Source: Muribaculaceae bacterium
GTDB taxonomy: Bacteria > Bacteroidota > Bacteroidia > Bacteroidales > Muribaculaceae
Assembly (NCBI GenBank): GCA_029060725.1
Contig: JAIDTL010000038.1
Location: 1-64,000 of the forward strand
DNA: 64,000 nucleotides
Reading direction: 5' to 3'
Below are positions 36,800 through 45,371 of the stretch, piece by piece. Positions within the stretch are counted from its first letter, which is position 1, and each line of letters opens with the position of its first letter. The notes beneath the pieces were generated by a model, which did no database searches, had not been told where the DNA came from, and saw only the letters and a list, made by a program, of their open reading frames with translations. The position numbers and the translations under genes are program-made.

Positions 36800-37486
36800 A
36801 TGAATAAGTACATCTCAGCCGCCCTAATAGCAGTAGCAATCGTAATCTTAGGACTGTCACTCAAAGCCGGCATCGACAATATAGCATTCCGCGACCGCGA
36901 AGTCACTGTCAAAGGGCTCGCCGAACGCGAAGTCCCTGCCGACCTCGTCACATGGCCCATATCCTACTCCGTAGCCGGCAATGATCTGGCATCCCTTTAC
37001 AATCAAGTGAGCAGCAACAACGAGACAATCATCAAATTCCTGACATCAAATGGAATAGGACGCGATGAAATCTCCATAAATCCCCCCGACACATACAATG
37101 CCGAGTCAAACCAATACCGCTCATCAAACTTCGCTTACAACTATTCCATCAATAGCACCGTGACCGTGACCACTAAAAAGGTAGACAAAGTGCGTGAACT
37201 CCTCAACCGTCAGTCAGAACTGCTGAAAGAGGGAATAGCCTTCTCCAACTCATACATCAACTATCAATTCACCGGCTTGAATGCCATAAAACCTGAAATG
37301 ATTGGAGAAGCCACCAAGGCTGCACGCGACGCAGCAGCACAATTTGCCGCCGACAGCGACAGCCGAGTTGGCAAAATCAAAAACGCCCACCAAGGTCAAT
37401 TCTCGATCGATGACTCCGACTCCAGTACCCCCTACCTCAAAAAGGTCCGCGTAGTCACCACCATCGTCTACTACCTCGAAGACTAA
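36800..37486 (+). CDS. SIMPL (DUF541) domain protein
   Basis: A 228-residue protein with one N-terminal membrane helix (YISAALIAVAIVILGLSLKAG) and a periplasmic SIMPL domain (REVTVKGLAEREVPADLVTWPISY, FAYNYSINSTVTVTTKKVDKVRELL, AAQFAADSDSRVGKIKNAHQGQF). The role of bacterial SIMPL proteins is unclear. Some are linked to outer-membrane quality or oxidative stress. The length is normal. It ends before a strong hairpin pair at 37506-37605. Confidence 0.87.
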   Translation: MNKYISAALIAVAIVILGLSLKAGIDNIAFRDREVTVKGLAEREVPADLVTWPISYSVAGNDLASLYNQVSSNNETIIKFLTSNGIGRDEISINPPDTYNAESNQYRSSNFAYNYSINSTVTVTTKKVDKVRELLNRQSELLKEGIAFSNSYINYQFTGLNAIKPEMIGEATKAARDAAAQFAADSDSRVGKIKNAHQGQFSIDDSDSSTPYLKKVRVVTTIVYYLED

Positions 37487-37505
37487 CCCCTCCCCCCTCC
37501 GATAT

Positions 37506-37605
37506 TTTGGGGGGATTATGCACCCGACTCCAAATCGCCAGCATAATCCCCCCAAATCGATGTTTTCGGTTCAGTGTGGCGAGCGACGCTCGCCATTTTT
37601 CTTTC
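37506..37605 (+). terminator. Double hairpin terminator region
   Basis: First, a perfect 16-bp inverted repeat (arms 37506-37521 and 37541-37556, TTTGGGGGGATTATGC) with a 19-base loop. Second, GGCGAGC-GAC-GCTCGCC at 37579-37595 followed by a long T-rich run, a classic Rho-independent terminator for the SIMPL gene and a member of the TCGGTGTTTTCGGTT repeat family. Confidence 0.82.
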
Positions 37606-37607
37606 TT

Positions 37608-38474
37608 TTATTTTTTATTTTCGCGTCGTGGGATCTCATACTCCTCCCTTGGATATTTATTAGTATTCTTTGCGTAATCCTCAAGAAACTCCCGGTAGAT
37701 CAAGAATGCATTCTTTCCCCTTTCTACGTCATCGTAAGATAACTCTGGATAGTTTTCCCACTCCAATTCATATTCAATATGTTGCTGGAGCTTGTCCAGA
37801 AATGGGTTTATGTCTGTATTTCTCTCAATCCAGTAATTCAGATTGTCAAATACATTCCTGTTTTGAACTCGCCTGATAAGAAGATTATAAAGCCGTTTCA
37901 ACTTACAGCAATACGTGTTTATAGTGTTCGTTGGATATCCCTTGCCCTTATTCTTCATATACTGTCGAAACTGATTGCGCATCGGAATCTCCATAAACCG
38001 GGCAGAGTCGTCCTTAACCTCAACCTTCATCTTATTTCGAAGACGTTCCTCATCAATCCGCCACCTGATATACCGGCAATAGCATTGGAAAGCTCTTACC
38101 CAATCCTCTTTAGGAACAGGTTTTGTCTTTCCTTCTGGGAATTTTGAATTATAGCCATCAAACCAGTCATCAGCAAATTCGGCTATCGTCTCTGTATACG
38201 CCATAAGAGTTTCATACATATCCTCTAATTGGAGTATACGTTGCTCCGGATCATCTCCATGCGTGAGAAACGCATTTCTGATATCCTTGAACAATGTATC
38301 CTCATCGTCAAACATTGTGGTGAATGCAGTGCGGATTTGCGATATATATGACTTCGCAGTGCCTTCCGTAAGTCCCTGACTATTGACACACCAACGTATG
38401 AATGCCCAATAATCGTAAGGCATCTCATCATTCTCAGGCCCCGGCTCCTGAGCATACACTTTTTTCCTGCCCAT
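37608..38474 (-). CDS. Unknown protein with two integrase SAM-like-type segments
   Basis: A 288-residue protein from ATG 38474 (MGRKKVYAQEPG). An in-frame TTG nine bases earlier is less likely. I do not recognise a named family. Two segments resemble the core-binding (SAM-like) helices of tyrosine recombinases: YWAFIRWCVNSQGL then TEGTAKSYISQIRTAF near residue 23, and FRQYMKNKGKGYP then TNTINTYCCKLKRLYNLL near residue 170. No catalytic R-H-R-H-Y domain follows. It may be a DNA-binding protein derived from a recombinase. It shares an upstream promoter signature with four other island genes. Confidence 0.55.
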   Translation of the reverse strand: MGRKKVYAQEPGPENDEMPYDYWAFIRWCVNSQGLTEGTAKSYISQIRTAFTTMFDDEDTLFKDIRNAFLTHGDDPEQRILQLEDMYETLMAYTETIAEFADDWFDGYNSKFPEGKTKPVPKEDWVRAFQCYCRYIRWRIDEERLRNKMKVEVKDDSARFMEIPMRNQFRQYMKNKGKGYPTNTINTYCCKLKRLYNLLIRRVQNRNVFDNLNYWIERNTDINPFLDKLQQHIEYELEWENYPELSYDDVERGKNAFLIYREFLEDYAKNTNKYPREEYEIPRRENKK

Positions 38475-38504
38475 ATTAATCAATTTTTGCGTTTAACTTT
38501 CAAT

Positions 38505-38555
38505 TGCAAAATTACATAAATCTAATCTAAATAGATTTTAAGAACTTGATTAGCC
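38505..38555 (-). promoter_or_regulatory. Shared island promoter signature, member 1
   Basis: On the minus strand CTAATCAAGTTCTTAA is followed after about 20 bases by ATGTAATTTTGCA. The distal element and the TAATTTTG box match members at 39374, 39842, 44990 and 46198. It lies 31 bases before the start at 38474. Confidence 0.55.
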
Positions 38556-38577
38556 TTATCCTCCAATTCCGGTTTTT

Positions 38578-39345
38578 TCACTTCTCACTCTCTTCTTTCA
38601 ACATAGCTTTATAATACCCCTCATATTTCTCCCTCAATTTCTTGGATATCGGATATCTTAAAGGCATTATATTGAGAATATGCACATGTTCATGCGTTGC
38701 ATAGCTTGGACCGTCAATTACAGGTATTTGATCATCACTTGAATCCGGTATATAAGCTTTCTCAAGCTCCTCATCAGTCACTTCTCTCTGATGCTCTTCC
38801 TCCAACCTTTTCCTTATCCTTTCCCGAAGTTCCCAATACCATTCAACGGTCAATGGAGAACCTGTAGCAACAGCAAGCCTCACTTCATCACCATCAAGCA
38901 CTTCTACAATATCTCCTGCCTTAAAACGGAACGACTCTTCCAGACGCCCACGAAACTGCCCGTAAGGAGTGCCATGATCCAATTCCAAATCAGAACAATA
39001 CGTCCTATCAAGGAATATGCCGGTAGAATTATACAGTCGCCACGAAACGCCATATCCTTCCCAGTTAAAAGACATATATTCACCTATCGGAAACTCCTTA
39101 ATATGAAAACAGTAAATCTCCGTATCATACTTACCAGCATCCCTAATTGCCTCCTTCATTACATTCTCTGCCTCAGTAAGAGTCTTCCCGTATCCCACAC
39201 AAAAATGCCTGACATCAAACTTAGGATAATAGCAACGCCTACGACACGGCAAATCCTTGACATCGTACTCAATGACCTGAAAGATCGTATCCACATCCCT
39301 ACATGGCGGACTAAACGCCATTTCCCGAAATTCCTCAAATGTCAT
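38578..39345 (-). CDS. Conserved-looking protein of unknown function, 255 residues
   Basis: Not recognised. A cytoplasmic, charged protein starting MTFEEFREMAFSPPCRDVDTIF. The N-terminal half contains CRRRCYYPKFDVRHFCVG and TLTEAENVMKEAIRDAG, which loosely resemble a HicB/RNase H-like strand-helix unit. The second half has a beta segment (FKAGDIVEVLDGDEVRLAVA), then a long charged helix (ELRERIRKRLEEEHQREVTDEELEKAY) and ends THEHVHILNIMPLRYP. It follows the shared island promoter type. Codon use and the absence of low complexity suggest a real gene. Confidence 0.5.
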   Translation of the reverse strand: MTFEEFREMAFSPPCRDVDTIFQVIEYDVKDLPCRRRCYYPKFDVRHFCVGYGKTLTEAENVMKEAIRDAGKYDTEIYCFHIKEFPIGEYMSFNWEGYGVSWRLYNSTGIFLDRTYCSDLELDHGTPYGQFRGRLEESFRFKAGDIVEVLDGDEVRLAVATGSPLTVEWYWELRERIRKRLEEEHQREVTDEELEKAYIPDSSDDQIPVIDGPSYATHEHVHILNIMPLRYPISKKLREKYEGYYKAMLKEESEK

Positions 39346-39373
39346 AGTCGTTCTAATAAATAAATTTTTAACT

Positions 39374-39418
39374 TTGCAAATTACAACTTTTCCGCCCCAA
39401 TAAAAATTAAGAACTTGT
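39374..39418 (-). promoter_or_regulatory. Shared island promoter signature, member 2
   Basis: On the minus strand ACAAGTTCTTAATTTTTATT, then GGGGCGGAAAAGTTGTAATT and TGCA. The distal CAAGTTCTTAA, central GGNGGAAAAG and the -7 region agree with the other members. It is 29 bases before the start at 39345. Confidence 0.55.
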
Positions 39419-39523
39419 TTATAGTTTTGTTTGCATTATATTTGCAAACAAAATGACAGCACTATGAATGTAGCAATTTAAAAGAAAGCCACAATGTTAC
39501 GTTTATTACCAGTCACCCGGAGA

Positions 39524-39814
39524 TCATTCTCCAAGCAATTCTTTTGCCCTTAGTCTTGTCTCAGGGTCAGCTTGAGAATCAGCGATAATCTCCAGGGCAT
39601 CATATTCCCAACCATTTTTGAAGATTGTCTTGCCTTTGGACAACTTAGAATTTTGAGCATTAGCCGAGAAGTCATTATACTCAGGATATTTACGTGACAT
39701 CTCCAATACCGTCACATACATGTCTTTAGACAATGCCGGGAAAAGATATTTCACGAAAGTTTTCATTCCACACGACTGAAGCAAGCTTCTTATCTGTTTT
39801 TCCTTTTCTTCCAT
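39524..39814 (-). CDS. Small protein of unknown function, 96 residues
   Basis: Not recognised. MEEKEKQIRSLLQSCGMKTFVKYLFPAL starts a mainly helical, charged small protein with DALEIIADSQADPETRLRAKELLGE at the end. The start fits a good upstream promoter of the island type at 39842-39886. It lies on the same strand as the nuclease gene upstream and could be its partner, but the separate promoter argues for its own transcript. Confidence 0.5.
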   Translation of the reverse strand: MEEKEKQIRSLLQSCGMKTFVKYLFPALSKDMYVTVLEMSRKYPEYNDFSANAQNSKLSKGKTIFKNGWEYDALEIIADSQADPETRLRAKELLGE

Positions 39815-39841
39815 AATCTTTAAATTATTATTATTTACTCG

Positions 39842-39886
39842 GCAAAATTACTACCTTTCCACCTCAATAAAAATTATGAACTTGAT
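39842..39886 (-). promoter_or_regulatory. Shared island promoter signature, member 3
   Basis: On the minus strand AATCAAGTTCATAATTTTTA, then TTGAGGTGGAAAGGTAG and TAATTTTG. It overlaps the last codons of the upstream nuclease gene and lies about 30 bases before the start at 39814. Confidence 0.55.
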
Positions 39887-41109
39887 TACTTATCTATAGC
39901 CATAACTTTATATCCTTTTTCGCCAAAGGTGCTTATTATCTTCCCAAGATACTCGGGGTTACGAGTTCTTTGGTTACTTATTCTGTATGTTTTTCCTCCA
40001 ATTTTTTTCGTATCATATCCAGTTATTTTTTTCTTATCACTGAATATTTGCCATTCCTCACCCTCAAAAAGTTTATCTATATCTTCTTTTGTAGCATTTT
40101 CATTAAGCATATACGCTTTAATTAAATCACTAAGAAGATGTGTTTGGTTAGTTTCTATAACAGCCTTTTTATTGTCTTTATCATACTGAATTTGATATTT
40201 TGTTGAATCGGATTTAATTTTATTATCTACTGCTTTGGCAATATCTTCATCATTGGATCCGAAAAGAGACAACGCCTGAATGATATCTCTATGCTTATCA
40301 TATAGTTTTTTCAATAATTCTTCAGTTTTTTCATCCATAGCAATCTGCCTTTTTTTATTCGTTTTTATTGATGTTAGAGCCGATATATATTCCTCTAAGA
40401 AACGCTTGTCATCTTGAATATCTTTATTATTCATAATAGCAGCGTTTAATGGCTTTAAAATCCATTCATATATATCTTGATGGGTAATTCGTATAAATTT
40501 GTCACTTGATAGTTTTTCCTGTTCTGGATTATCAATACTCGAAAAAACATATATTTTATCTTTCAATTTATATTTAGTTCCATTAAGTATTAATGAAGAA
40601 CTACTAGAAAAATACTTATAATATTTTTTGCATTGATCAATTTGTTCGTTATTATCAATCTTATTTTCCCAAATAATCCCATAAGAATACTTATTTGAGT
40701 TTACATCAACTTCAAATATAATTACAAGATCTACTCTGCCATTATACCTATTATTAGTGTTACGTGTGGGAACTTCTCTTTTTAGATCGATGATTCTAAC
40801 TTTTATATTATTACTAATGGCTTCTTTTAAAATATCATCCATCAATTTAACATCAGTCCGTTTCTCTTGACTTGATGCATTATTTTTCAGTAATAGAAGT
40901 AATAATTTTAAGGGAGAGCCTTCTATATCATAGAACCTCTTATTACTTAGCACCCATGCAAACAAAGCACTAAACGCCGTTTCTGATCTTGGTTTTCCCA
41001 CAATATCCAAGAAATTAGGCTTCATCAGAAGATGATATTCTTCTGATGCCTCAAATTCCTTGATTCTGTTCTCTACTTCTTCAAATGTCATCTTATTATT
41101 TTGAGTCAT
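39886..41109 (-). CDS. PD-(D/E)XK nuclease family protein
   Basis: A 407-residue protein. An N-terminal helical part (NFLDIVGKPRSETAFSALFAWVLS) is typical of PDDEXK_4-type proteins. The catalytic core is GRVDLVIIFEVD and YGIIWENKIDNNEQIDQCKKYYKY, giving the D...ExK triad. A lysine-rich C-terminal half (from about 240) ends in KIGGKTYRISNQRTRNPEYLGK. The family contains restriction-like nucleases often found in defence or mobile regions. Codons are much more AT-rich than in neighbouring metabolic genes, a sign of transfer. A 230-base leader holding a structured RNA element precedes it. Confidence 0.78.
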   Translation of the reverse strand: MTQNNKMTFEEVENRIKEFEASEEYHLLMKPNFLDIVGKPRSETAFSALFAWVLSNKRFYDIEGSPLKLLLLLLKNNASSQEKRTDVKLMDDILKEAISNNIKVRIIDLKREVPTRNTNNRYNGRVDLVIIFEVDVNSNKYSYGIIWENKIDNNEQIDQCKKYYKYFSSSSSLILNGTKYKLKDKIYVFSSIDNPEQEKLSSDKFIRITHQDIYEWILKPLNAAIMNNKDIQDDKRFLEEYISALTSIKTNKKRQIAMDEKTEELLKKLYDKHRDIIQALSLFGSNDEDIAKAVDNKIKSDSTKYQIQYDKDNKKAVIETNQTHLLSDLIKAYMLNENATKEDIDKLFEGEEWQIFSDKKKITGYDTKKIGGKTYRISNQRTRNPEYLGKIISTFGEKGYKVMAIDK

Positions 41110-41160
41110 AAATTAATACTGTTAATAAAAAAGCGCAAGAGCCGCTAACTTTTTCTTATC

Positions 41161-41282
41161 CGATTAGGTGTCTGCAAATACCCGGGAATAAGATCAGTAG
41201 CAAACCCTCACGCCATAGACTATGACGCTAGAGTGCCAACCTCATCTTTTTGCCTTTATTTGAAATTTGCAGACTTCAATCG
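41161..41282 (-). ncRNA. Candidate structured RNA in the nuclease leader
   Basis: Nested pairing encloses 122 bases: CGATT/AATCG (41161-41165 with 41278-41282), GTCTGCAAAT/ATTTGCAGAC (41170-41179 with 41265-41274), AAGAT/ATCTT (41190-41194 with 41244-41248) and an inner hairpin at 41211-41227. The inner hairpin pairs fully only on the minus strand, using one G-U pair. An exact promoter at 41346-41377 would transcribe it, and a T run (41127-41132 region) follows. It could be a cis-regulatory leader of the nuclease gene or a separate small RNA. Confidence 0.5.
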
Positions 41283-41345
41283 GCAAGAATCAGTAAGATA
41301 CTTTCGTGTTTTTTCTTCTTTGTTATGGACCTCTGTCCAATACTG

Positions 41346-41377
41346 CAAATTTAACTATTTCCCGCCAAATCTCCAAA
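41346..41377 (-). promoter_or_regulatory. Promoter of the nuclease leader
   Basis: On the minus strand TTTG (41374-41377), 20 bases, TAAATTTG (41346-41353), an exact match about 235 bases before the nuclease ATG. Confidence 0.75.
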
Positions 41378-41479
41378 TCTTCACCCCACTTTTTCAATAA
41401 ATATTATAAAAATCCGACTCCCTACCACAGTTCCAAGCATAGTCGGTGTTTTCGGTTCGGTGAGGGAGCCGAGGGCTCC

Positions 41480-42160
41480 CTACCCAGAAGCCCCCTTCAC
41501 CCCACACTCCCGGCAAAGCACCCCCATCTCCTCCTCCGTCATTCTTACCCCATGAAGCCGCCGCGTACAAGTCGTAAACGAATCAAAATACCGGTCGCGT
41601 GATTCGCAAACCTCATACTTCCGCACCCTCCATTCATCCCTGTGCTCCCTGATAAGACTCATGAACATCCCCACCTTATTAGGATTTACCTTGCAGCAAA
41701 GACAAAACCCCGTATTTTTATATACAAGGATAAGCCTATGCAAAGTATCTCCCTGTCCCCTCCTCTCCTTTATTCCACCCGAGACCTTGATTGTGAGTTC
41801 CCCTTCAAACGCCTGATTTATCCTGCACATCAATTCCTTGAAAACCTTTCCATGCACACCTGAATCCTTGATACCATTCTGATAGATATATTGGTGTATC
41901 ATCTCATGCACAAGCGTATCATCAATTTCCCGAGCAGATATATCCGCATATTGCTGATAAAAGATTATCTGATCCTCCCATCCCCATTCAGAACCTACCA
42001 CGATCCGCTTCTGGCAGAAAAGCCCGTCGTATGTCTTCGACCTCTTTCTCACAATAAACTTCACCGGCATAAATCCTGATGCATCCCATATCCCGGAATC
42101 CTCAATCCGCCTCCTCCAATACAGATGCCTCTCCTCCAGATATTCAAATCTCACTTCCAT
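41480..42160 (-). CDS. SprT-like zinc metalloprotease-type protein
   Basis: A 226-residue protein. The active-site motif HEMIHQYIY (near residue 88) and a downstream His in SGVHGKVFKELMCRIN match SprT-like domains, which give HExxH plus a third His. The C-terminal part has CLCCKVNPNK and CRECGVKG, a possible zinc-binding pair. Eukaryotic relatives (Spartan) cut DNA-protein crosslinks, and bacterial members are poorly known. The start at 42160 overlaps the end of the preceding ADP-ribosylglycohydrolase fragment by 17 bases, so the two were translated as a couple. Confidence 0.75.
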   Translation of the reverse strand: MEVRFEYLEERHLYWRRRIEDSGIWDASGFMPVKFIVRKRSKTYDGLFCQKRIVVGSEWGWEDQIIFYQQYADISAREIDDTLVHEMIHQYIYQNGIKDSGVHGKVFKELMCRINQAFEGELTIKVSGGIKERRGQGDTLHRLILVYKNTGFCLCCKVNPNKVGMFMSLIREHRDEWRVRKYEVCESRDRYFDSFTTCTRRLHGVRMTEEEMGVLCRECGVKGASG

Positions 42161-42785
42161 AAATCTTCGAGTTTCTACGTTCCTTTATGAAAGCCTCAAA
42201 ATTCCTCATTATCTCCAGAAGTTCAGCCGGCAATCGCCTTTCGCACTCCACCGCAATATGCTCCGGTATCGGATAGACACACGCCGCTATTCCTCCGGCA
42301 ATAGCAGCCTGGGTATCCGCATCCCCACCTAATGACACCGCCAACCTCACCACATCCTCAAAATCCCTCCCATCAAGAAATGCCATGATTGCCTCCGGCA
42401 CCGACCTCTGACAATAATCATTCCATATATAGCCGGAACGTATTTCTTCTATTGTCTGCCAAAGATTATAATCATAGATTACAGAAACGACTTCTCTAAT
42501 ATGCTGTTTAGAGTATTTATGACGTGCCATATATATTGAAGTTGCCGTAGCTTGCGCTCCTTTAATACCCTCTGGATGATTATGGGAAAGCGATGCCGTG
42601 ATATACCCTAACTCAAGAGCCTCATTAAGTGTCTGCGCATACATACCTACTGGACTTACACGCATAGCTGAACCATTGCCATAACTATAATAGGGTAATG
42701 GATTATCTTTTGACAACCAATCCTTAAAATCTGGCCCGTATCCTACATCTGGATATTTTCTACCCAGTCTTTGCATATAGCACAT
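42144..42785 (-). pseudogene. ADP-ribosylglycohydrolase family, N-terminally truncated
   Basis: Residues read LGRKYPDVGYGPDFKDWL, YYSYGNGSAMRVSPVG, SHNHPEGIKGAQATATSIY and SLGGDADTQAAIAGGIA, all diagnostic of the ADP-ribosylglycohydrolase/DraG-like family. The N-terminal 60 residues, including the metal-binding TDD motif near the start, are missing. In the same frame a stop lies just upstream (ATAGAATC region, about 42825), and the adjacent sequence is unrelated. The later Asp pair (GGDADT) is kept. Probably inactive, or a remnant kept by coupling to the SprT-like gene. Confidence 0.72.
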
Positions 42786-42789
42786 CAGC

Positions 42790-43150
42790 TCATTTGAGGA
42801 AAAAGATTCTATTTTTTTCTACCTCTGTATAAGTCATTTTATATAATTTTCCATTAATGTATTTATATGATCTTTGTCTGTTTAAAAATGGTTCTTCTTC
42901 AAATTAATTGAATATTTATGATTTCTGTGCTCATTCCGACAACATCTGTGCTGAGAAGATCCGAGCCAATATAATACCAAAGTATAAATCCAAGTCTCTC
43001 ATCCCATATTGTCAGACCTAAAGGATAGCTTCGAGAATAATTAATTCTGTGAAAATCTGCCAGTTCTTGTGCTTTGATAAGTTCTGAGCCTAACATAATA
43101 CATTCCCATCTCTATTAACCAGACCGGATAGCTGAAATTATTTTCAAATA
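42790..43150 (-). pseudogene. Decayed small gene
   Basis: A 65-residue frame (42899-43096: LIKAQELADFHRINYSRSY, GLTIWDERLGFILWYYIGS) ends in TGA. The next frame continues as EEEPFLNRQRSYKYINGKLY without a start codon until 42797. Upstream, NRDGN in a third frame leads into it. The three pieces read like one protein of about 110 residues broken by two small frameshifts. No family recognised. Confidence 0.45.
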
Positions 43151-43188
43151 ATATATTTAATTGTTTCACCCTTTTACGGGCTTGATGC

Positions 43189-44958
43189 TCAAAAACCTAC
43201 ACGCCTATGTGTATTACGCCGATTTAAATATTCCTCCTTGCAAAATGACTTTACCTTATCTTTGTCGGGATAAACACCGGTAGCGACATATTCTATTTTA
43301 TATTTACGAGCTACATTCTCAATCTGTCCACCCGATAGATTAAACTCTTTCGCCAATGTTGCACACTCTTCCTCATCTATTTCCGGTAGCATTGAGTGCC
43401 ATATTTTGGTTCTCGCCTCCACACCGGGGTTAGTGAATTCAACTTTAAAAAGAAACCTCCGGTCGAACGCAGAATCAAGATTATCCGTAAGATTGGTAGT
43501 GGCAATAAGGATTCCTTCGAATGTTTCCATCTCCTGAAGAATTATATTCTGAATTGCATTATCCATCTTTTCCACAGAAGAACGTAGATTTTCAAAACGA
43601 CATCCAAATATGGCATCTGCCTCATTAAAAAGAAGTATCGGAATCTGCTCGCAACCTTGACATAACTTCTTATAACGCTCAAACACCATCTTAATATTTT
43701 TTTCACTCTCTCCAACAAATTTATCTCGCAAACCTGCAATATTCACCTGAAAGATGTCCCTACCGGTTCTCTTTGCCAACTGCAACACGGTCTCTGTCTT
43801 ACCAGTACCGGGTGCACCATACAACAGACAACTTATGCCACACCGAAGGCCACTCTCAGAAAGTCGGGCTTTCACATTCTCGAGTCCATCCTTACTTATG
43901 AGTCTACTGATCCGCTCTATCTGCTCACGCTCAGCAGCATTATAGAAAAGTTTTTTTTCTATAATATCCACATGAGAACGCAAGTCGCGATCTGACCTCA
44001 TCCTTATAAGATCCCTGCGTCGTATTCTCGGTTTATAAGCGCCCAAAAGATCTTCGCGAGCTTTTAATGTAAGTTTCCATCTGTTCGTATCCGCTAATCC
44101 ATCGTCTGTTCCAAACTCCAATAGCCCTAATCTAAACAATTCCTGTTTTCCCTCTGCCAATTCTTCCTTAATGTCACCCAGTTCAAATTCATCCTCAAAC
44201 CAGTCTTCAATATCCGATTCTATCAATCCCTCGGATGGAGTTCCTGTATATATTGTATAGTCATTTATAGCTAACAATAGAAGTTTCCTTGATGACTCCT
44301 CATTCAGACTGAAATATGTCTCGCATAAAGGCAACTGTTTGTTTACTTCACATAATTCATTGAGCCACTCCACCTTATCTTCAAGAGGTATGTGACTATT
44401 CGCCCCATCTTTTTTAAAAAAGATAGAAAGCCTATCTACGAATGCCTGTTCGCTCAGTCCATCAAGCTTTTCCGGAATAAATTTCCGGTTATTTTGTAAT
44501 GCAGTCATAACTCCTGCAGAAAGTCGGAATCCAACCATGTTTTCTCCGACACTCTGATTGATAAGATATCTAACCCACTTCTTATTCCTGAGAATCATGA
44601 TTTCTTCTTTAAGCGACATCGCTTTCAGACGAGACAGTCCCAGGAAATTCCCTAAATTCTCCCAGGTCATGACCTTTCCTACTTCGCTCAAGACTCCGAT
44701 TATCAATACCTCTTTGGGAGTCATATCAAGTTCTTGACAAAGAAACGCAAATTCTTTGGTCAATTTATACCAAAATGTTTTCCTTAATCCGGATTTCCTT
44801 GACCTTGTAACGACCCTATCAAGTGCTGAGATGATATTCATCTCTATATCATCCTCTTCGTCATAGGGGTCAACAATAGGTTCGTCAAAGCGGCTTTTAG
44901 GAAATGACAACCCATCTATGGCATCAATTATTTCTTGTGCATCAGAAGAAATTTTCAT
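43189..44958 (-). CDS. AAA+ ATPase (FtsH/katanin-like core) with long N-terminal region
   Basis: A 589-residue protein. The C-terminal half is an AAA+ module: Walker A YGAPGTGKTETVLQLA (near residue 385), FVGESEKNIKMVFERYK, Walker B LLFNEADAIFG with Asn in place of the usual Asp, ATTNLTDNLDSAFDRRF with sensor 1 and arginine finger, and LSGGQIENVARKY. The N-terminal 340 residues are helical and contain winged-helix-like stretches. Proteins of this architecture are common in Bacteroidales and have no proven role. It has its own promoter of the shared island type. Confidence 0.8.
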   Translation of the reverse strand: MKISSDAQEIIDAIDGLSFPKSRFDEPIVDPYDEEDDIEMNIISALDRVVTRSRKSGLRKTFWYKLTKEFAFLCQELDMTPKEVLIIGVLSEVGKVMTWENLGNFLGLSRLKAMSLKEEIMILRNKKWVRYLINQSVGENMVGFRLSAGVMTALQNNRKFIPEKLDGLSEQAFVDRLSIFFKKDGANSHIPLEDKVEWLNELCEVNKQLPLCETYFSLNEESSRKLLLLAINDYTIYTGTPSEGLIESDIEDWFEDEFELGDIKEELAEGKQELFRLGLLEFGTDDGLADTNRWKLTLKAREDLLGAYKPRIRRRDLIRMRSDRDLRSHVDIIEKKLFYNAAEREQIERISRLISKDGLENVKARLSESGLRCGISCLLYGAPGTGKTETVLQLAKRTGRDIFQVNIAGLRDKFVGESEKNIKMVFERYKKLCQGCEQIPILLFNEADAIFGCRFENLRSSVEKMDNAIQNIILQEMETFEGILIATTNLTDNLDSAFDRRFLFKVEFTNPGVEARTKIWHSMLPEIDEEECATLAKEFNLSGGQIENVARKYKIEYVATGVYPDKDKVKSFCKEEYLNRRNTHRRVGF

Positions 44959-44989
44959 ATCATTTATTAATTTTTTGTTTCTGCAAAAT

Positions 44990-45035
44990 TACTGCTTTTC
45001 GTCCTCTATAAAAATTAAGAAGTAGATTACCTATT
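44990..45035 (-). promoter_or_regulatory. Shared island promoter signature, member 4
   Basis: On the minus strand GTAATCTACTTCTTAATTTT, then TATAGAGGACGAAAAGCAG and TAATTTTGC. It lies about 35 bases before the ATPase ATG at 44958. Confidence 0.55.
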
Positions 45036-45093
45036 TATTTTATTAATTAAGAATCTTTTAATTGATATTTCGTTCTTATTATTGTACAATAAT

Positions 45094-45162
45094 TAATTCA
45101 AGTTTCACTCGAGCCCTTTACGCCTTTGCGTGAGTTATTTAGTACTTGCGAAACTTGAATTA
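45094..45162. repeat. Short deletion form of the MITE-like element
   Basis: A 69-bp element with perfect 13-bp terminal inverted repeats (TAATTCAAGTTTC at 45094-45106 and its complement at 45150-45162). Only the block GAGCCCTTTACGCCTTTGCG is left inside. The same short form occurs at 57508-57570. Confidence 0.8.
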
Positions 45163-45235
45163 TTTATTATGGTGTTCATTTTGATGTTCCGATTTTTAGG
45201 TCTAATTTTATAGAATTTGGATTTAAGAATTTGAC

Positions 45236-45333
45236 TCAGCAGCTCGGAGAGCTGCTATTATGCCAAAACCCCGGACTTCAGTCCGGGGCTTCTCCGACAA
45301 AAACGCTGTAGCCTCGGAGAGGCGCTTTATGAT
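45236..45333. repeat. Triple-hairpin repeat (GGA-loop family), copy 2
   Basis: CAGCTC-GGA-GAGCTG, CCCCGGAC-TTCA-GTCCGGGG and GCCTC-GGA-GAGGC in the same order as at 29967. Together with the 45094 element and the bases between, it forms a block of about 230 bp that is repeated at 57508-57731. Confidence 0.85.
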
Positions 45334-45371
45334 ATAGTCAGAATTTTGGTACATAGAACTGAACATCCTAC

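Noticed and set aside
41161-41282. Retron msr-msd RNA
   Set aside because: Closing inverted repeats look similar, but there is no reverse transcriptase gene in the region.
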